From contig JBOGDQ010000221.1 of assembly GCA_050742975.1 (NCBI GenBank), forward strand, positions 1 to 9,284: a stretch of 9,284 bases of DNA. The letters run 5' to 3'. The stretch's first letter is position 1. Each line of letters begins with the position of its first letter. Position numbers and translations under genes: made by a program. Below, piece by piece: positions 6,626-9,284 of the stretch. The notes under the pieces were generated by a model. It made no database searches, had not been told where the DNA came from, and saw nothing but the letters and a program-made list of their open reading frames with translations. The stretch is from JBDTGE01 sp050742975. Its GTDB lineage: Bacteria > Actinomycetota > Actinomycetes > Mycobacteriales > Jatrophihabitantaceae.

Positions 6626-6677
6626 ATACCGCCTACGGCGTGCAGGGCGCGCGCCAGCTCTGGAAAGGACGATCGAC

Positions 6678-7001
6678 ATGGCGAAGTTCATGTACCTCTA
6701 CCGTGGCCCGGCCACTCCCGCGTTCCACGTCACGCCGGAGCAGGCCGCCGAGCGAATGGGTGCGTTCACCGCCTGGATTCAGACGGTCGGCACGGCGCTC
6801 ATCGACGTCGGCAGCCCGTTCGGTGCGAACGCATCGGTTCGCGACGACGGTGCTGAAGGAGCAGCCGGCGACCTGACCGGGTACACGATCGTTGAGGCCG
6901 ACGATCTAGCCGGGGCGAAGGCGATGACCGACGGGCTGCCGTTCCTGTCCAACAGTGACGGCAAGTGCGCGGTCGAGATCTTCGAACTGCTGTCGACGTA
7001 G
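6678..7001 (+). CDS. YCII-like (DGPF-family) protein, second copy
   Basis: A 107-residue protein of the YCII-related family. It opens with AKFMYLYRGPATP, the family's first strand. It has LIDVGSPFGANASV at 41-54, where the loop is DVGSPF rather than DGPF. TGYTIVEADDLAGAKAMTDGLPFL at 67-90 and a final strand CAVEIFELL follow. GGAAAGGA precedes the ATG by about nine bases. It differs clearly from the DGPF protein encoded beside the sigma factor, so it is a divergent paralogue rather than a recent duplicate. It has its own promoter, P3, of the same type as the sigma operon, which places it in the inferred ECF42 regulon. The molecular function of this family is not established. Confidence 0.87.
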   Translation: MAKFMYLYRGPATPAFHVTPEQAAERMGAFTAWIQTVGTALIDVGSPFGANASVRDDGAEGAAGDLTGYTIVEADDLAGAKAMTDGLPFLSNSDGKCAVEIFELLST

Positions 7002-7382
7002 CGGCAACGGTTCGCCGCAACCACGACCGAGATGTGTGTCCGACAAGAGATCCGCGCACCATCGGCAGATGCGGACGGTGCCGCTGCGCGGTTCGTTGAG
7101 GTGTTCTCACCAGAGCGACGGGTGTGACTTGTGAGGTGCTCGGCGTGTCGTAGAGGGCACGTCGGGCCCTGATCATTAGGGGTTGGTTCGACAGAAATCG
7201 ACCCGAGGCCGGGCCGGCACAACGCTTCAGTTCGATCTCGACGAAGACCGCGCGAGCGCAAGCAACGTTGGCGACGTCGTGCTTGGTTCCGGCGCTGCCT
7301 CGGTAAGGGACGCCGGCCCGCTGTGTCAGCTCGTGTGTGACCCAATACGCCCCAGTGATCATCAAGACCCAGAGGTCAAACC
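7002..7382. other. Gene-poor region before the integrase
   Basis: About 380 bp in which I support no gene. Frames that stay open here lack homology I recognise and have mixed third-position bases. It holds a weak hairpin (GCGGC at 7001-7005 pairing with GCCGC at 7014-7018) just after the YCII stop. A near-perfect 15-bp dyad CCCTGATCATTAGGG lies at 7167-7181. No excisionase-like gene, tRNA or attachment-site repeat was recognised. Confidence 0.5.
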
Positions 7383-8528
7383 ATGGCATTCGCGCAGCAA
7401 CGGATCACCTCCGCCGGCACATCGCGCTGGTACGCGATGTACTTCACGCCGGACGGTCGGCAGCGAAGCGGCGGCGGGTTCACGAACAAGCGCGACGCCG
7501 AACGTGCCGCGATCAAGCTCGAACAGCGGGCCGCCGCCGGCACTCTGGCCGACGACTCGCGCGGCAGGCTTACCTTCTCCGCTTACGTCGAGAGGTACTA
7601 CTGGCCGGCCGCGCAGCATCTGGAACCGACCACGCTTGCCGGATACCGCTCGAATTTGGACCGCCACTTCATCCCGTGCTTCGGACGGGTGCCGATGAAC
7701 AAGATCGTCGCCTCGACCGTGCAGGCCTTGATCAATGAGGTCGCGGCGGAGGTCGAGGACTACACGGGCCAGCGCAGGCCACAGCTGAGCCCGCGGTCCG
7801 TCCGCAAGTACCACACGCTCCTGCATTCGATCTTCGAGCGCGCGATCATCGACCAGGTCATCATGATCAACCCGTGCGCGCACACGGTGTTGCCGAAATT
7901 CGTCAAGCAGCCGAAGAAGGCGATCACACCCGACCAGTTCGACACCCTGCTCGCGGAGATCCCACAGCGTTATCGCATGATGGTGTTGGTCGCGATCGAG
8001 ACCGGCGTCCGCTGGGGAGAGCTTGCAGCTCTCCGCCCGGTCGATATCGACCAGGAGACTGGCGAGATCCACATCCGGCGGGTCGTGCTCGAGGTGACGA
8101 CGAAGATCACCGGCGCCGACAAGGTCTGGACGATCCGCGACTACCCCAAGGACAACGAGCACCGCACTATCCGCGTCGGCGACCAGCTCCGCCGGGACAT
8201 CCGCGAATATCTGATGGTCACCGGCAGGCGCGGCGAGGACCTGCTCTTCTCTAGCAGCACCGGCTCGCCGATCTCGCGCAACGTGTTCCGCACCCGGGTC
8301 GGGCTACCGGCGATCGAGCGCTCCGCGATCCGTCAACGAGTGCGCTTCCACGACCTGCGCGGCGCGCACGCCTCGTGGCTGCTGGCCGGCGAAGCCGACC
8401 TCAAGGCCGTGATGGACCGCCTCGGCCACAAGCAGATCCAGACCACGCAGCAGTACCTCGGCCGGCTCCCCGACGCCGACGACCGCGCGCTTGCCGCCTT
8501 CCAGTCTGTCCGCAGCCGTAAGAGCTGA
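7383..8528 (+). CDS. Tyrosine recombinase / phage-type integrase
   Basis: A complete 381-residue site-specific recombinase. The N-terminal arm-binding region (about 10-50) has RWYAMYFTPDGR and GGFTNKRDAERAA. A SAM-like core-binding domain spans about 62-170 (TFSAYVERYYWP through NPCAHTVLPKF). The catalytic domain has Arg210 in ETGVRWGELAAL, a probable Lys256 in the beta hairpin, and His323/Arg326 in FHDLRGAHA. His349 is in DRLGHKQIQTTQQYL and the nucleophile Tyr358 lies nine residues on. All catalytic residues are present, so the enzyme is probably active. GAGG lies seven bases before the ATG. It resembles integrases of actinobacterial prophages and integrative elements, but no excisionase, replication or structural gene accompanies it here. 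The mobile element could extend to the right, or be a remnant. Confidence 0.93.
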   Translation: MAFAQQRITSAGTSRWYAMYFTPDGRQRSGGGFTNKRDAERAAIKLEQRAAAGTLADDSRGRLTFSAYVERYYWPAAQHLEPTTLAGYRSNLDRHFIPCFGRVPMNKIVASTVQALINEVAAEVEDYTGQRRPQLSPRSVRKYHTLLHSIFERAIIDQVIMINPCAHTVLPKFVKQPKKAITPDQFDTLLAEIPQRYRMMVLVAIETGVRWGELAALRPVDIDQETGEIHIRRVVLEVTTKITGADKVWTIRDYPKDNEHRTIRVGDQLRRDIREYLMVTGRRGEDLLFSSSTGSPISRNVFRTRVGLPAIERSAIRQRVRFHDLRGAHASWLLAGEADLKAVMDRLGHKQIQTTQQYLGRLPDADDRALAAFQSVRSRKS

Positions 8529-8618
8529 ACAACGGAGGCGACACGGCTGCAGCACGTAGCTCGTCGTAGCTGTGGATAACCCCGATCTCCCCAACGGAGC
8601 GCCCTAGGCTCGCGACCT
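8529..8618 (+). promoter_or_regulatory. Upstream region of the AbiEi-like gene
   Basis: This short gap holds a direct repeat, GTAGCT at 8556-8561 and 8566-8571, one helical turn apart. TGTGGATAA (8571-8579) follows, and then TAGGCT at 8605-8610, a TANNNT -10 element eight bases before the ATG. No ribosome binding site stands at the right distance, so transcription may be leaderless. I infer a promoter from this spacing; no clear -35 is visible. Confidence 0.4.
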
Positions 8619-8966
8619 ATGTCACCGGATCAGACGAACAACGTCTTCTACGTCGATGCCAACGGGTGCCTGACCGAGCGCGTCGCCATGGACGGTCAAG
8701 ACGTGATCGTCCACTACGACGACGTCCCGGATTCTGATATCACGTCGATCAACGGCATCCGCTGTACGACCGCGTTGCGCACGGTTATCGATGTCGCGCC
8801 GGAGCTTGACAGGACCGAACTGGAGCAGATGGTTCAAGAGTGCCTTGACCGGAGGTTGTTCACCCCCGAGGAGGCAATGGAGCGAGTTGCCAAGCCCGAC
8901 GTGCTGACTCGCCTCGGTGCGACGTTGGTTCGGCAGGTCGTGAGCAGTCTTGGCGAGGCAGCCTAG
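8619..8966 (+). CDS. Small protein resembling part of AbiEi-like / DUF559-associated proteins
   Basis: A 115-residue protein without a confident family name. The middle, DDVPDSDITSINGIRCTTALRTVIDVAPELD (in two parts around residue 45), resembles the strand-turn segment GIPVTTPLRTLVDLA of actinobacterial AbiEi-type antitoxins and DUF559-linked proteins. It is followed by a helix ELEQMVQECLDRRLFT and PEEAMERVAKPD, as in those proteins. The N-terminal winged-helix and any C-terminal nuclease domain are absent, so it is a stand-alone short form or a fragment. It has no signal peptide or membrane segment. Its start has a -10-like TAGGCT close by and no ribosome binding site. It converges on a DUF6036 gene with a 28-bp gap. 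AbiEi and nucleotidyltransferase toxins pair in type IV toxin-antitoxin systems, but the convergent orientation is not the usual operon. Function is inference only. Confidence 0.65.
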   Translation: MSPDQTNNVFYVDANGCLTERVAMDGQDVIVHYDDVPDSDITSINGIRCTTALRTVIDVAPELDRTELEQMVQECLDRRLFTPEEAMERVAKPDVLTRLGATLVRQVVSSLGEAA

Positions 8967-8994
8967 GTTCGCAGCGAGGCGAGCAACTCCGCAA

Positions 8995-9284
8995 TCAGCG
9001 CCGCGAAGGCCGGCGCGACAACCGGGTCGCCTTGCGCTCGGCAACCAAGACAAGTCGTGCCGCGATGACTGGCGCGTCTACCAGGCCGGCATCGAGCAAC
9101 GCACCGACAAAGTTCTGGTCCTTCTCGCGCAGCGCGCACAGCTTGGCGACACAGAGGTCTTCCTTGTCGAGACACCAGCCGGCGAAATGCGGCTCGCCGG
9201 ACGGGGCCGCGGTGTTGGCGTTCTGAACCTTGACGAGTCTTTCGCGCCACCCATCAGGTAGAGCAGAGGTGTCCAGGTCGACGC
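8995..9284 (-). CDS. DUF6036-type nucleotidyltransferase-like protein, C-terminal part (5' end beyond window)
   Basis: The last 95 residues of a gene that enters from the right edge. The visible part reads LPDGWRERLVKVQNANT, then GWCLDKEDLCVAKLCALREKDQNFVGALLDAGLVD and VIAARL (given here in pieces). This is the signature of DUF6036 proteins, whose unseen N-terminal half carries a minimal nucleotidyltransferase fold. The motif of an acidic residue before LCVAKL and the REKD..FV helix are both present. The tail after VIAARL is Arg-rich and looks unconstrained. Such proteins are often toxin-like members of toxin-antitoxin or AbiE-like pairs. A partner on the same strand would lie outside the window to the right. 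The frame was chosen because it alone shows this signature. An overlapping frame that stays open to about 8963 on the same strand shows none. Confidence 0.7.
   Translation of the reverse strand, partial: VDLDTSALPDGWRERLVKVQNANTAAPSGEPHFAGWCLDKEDLCVAKLCALREKDQNFVGALLDAGLVDAPVIAARLVLVAERKATRLSRRPSRR

Noticed and set aside
7181..7200. GGTTCGA-like string suggesting a tRNA T-arm as an integration site
   Set aside because: No matching stem, anticodon arm or acceptor pairing could be built around it on either strand.
6799..7389. Minus-strand 196-codon frame across the gap before the integrase
   Set aside because: Half of it lies opposite the second YCII gene. It shows no family motif, no ribosome binding site and no consistent codon bias.
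8571..8579. TGTGGATAA, a perfect DnaA-box sequence
   Set aside because: A single copy with no cluster, AT-rich region or replication gene nearby. It is more likely part of the upstream region of the following gene.
8963..9250. Minus-strand 95-codon frame overlapping the DUF6036 segment
   Set aside because: It is out of frame with the DUF6036 signature. Its translation is Arg/Cys-rich and matches nothing I recognise.

Overview
The window is high-GC DNA with GTG starts and GGAGG-type ribosome binding sites. Its families point to an actinobacterium: a rifampin phosphotransferase with a rifamycin-associated element, an F420-type LLM oxidoreductase, a TPR-containing ECF42 sigma factor with DGPF/YCII partners, and a DUF6036 protein. 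I cannot name the genus. No RNA gene, CRISPR array or insertion sequence was found.

Left part (1-2935). The N-terminal third of a rifampin phosphotransferase (rph) runs off the left edge on the minus strand. A 19-bp inverted repeat matching the actinobacterial rifamycin-associated element (RAE, 1071-1089) lies upstream of it. Next on the minus strand is an LLM-class oxidoreductase (1242-2108). A graveyard of two decayed genes follows: an HNH endonuclease with internal deletions (plus strand, about 2203-2402) and the C-terminal end of a GH78 alpha-L-rhamnosidase (minus strand, 2400-2912). They meet tail to tail.

Centre (2936-7001). This is a coherent ECF42 sigma-factor module. The sigma gene is co-transcribed with, and overlaps, an upstream DGPF/YCII gene on the minus strand. 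Divergently, a 14-TM DHA2-type MFS exporter gene, broken by an in-frame TAG, is followed by an SRPBCC/AHSA1-like gene. Further on is a second YCII-like gene. Three copies of one bipartite promoter, GTCCGT-N13-GTTCGT(C/G)A with identical spacing, stand before the sigma operon, before the exporter operon and before the second YCII gene. The module therefore appears to be a self-contained, autoregulated regulon whose promoters can be read directly from the sequence. This is the most interesting signal in the window.

Right part (7002-9284). About 380 bp without a supportable gene leads to a complete tyrosine-recombinase integrase with all catalytic residues. A small protein resembling part of AbiEi-like proteins follows, convergent with the 3' end of a DUF6036 nucleotidyltransferase-like gene that leaves the right edge. 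An integrase beside toxin-antitoxin-like genes, with gene remnants on the far side of the module, suggests an accessory, rearranged region. No attachment-site repeats were identified.
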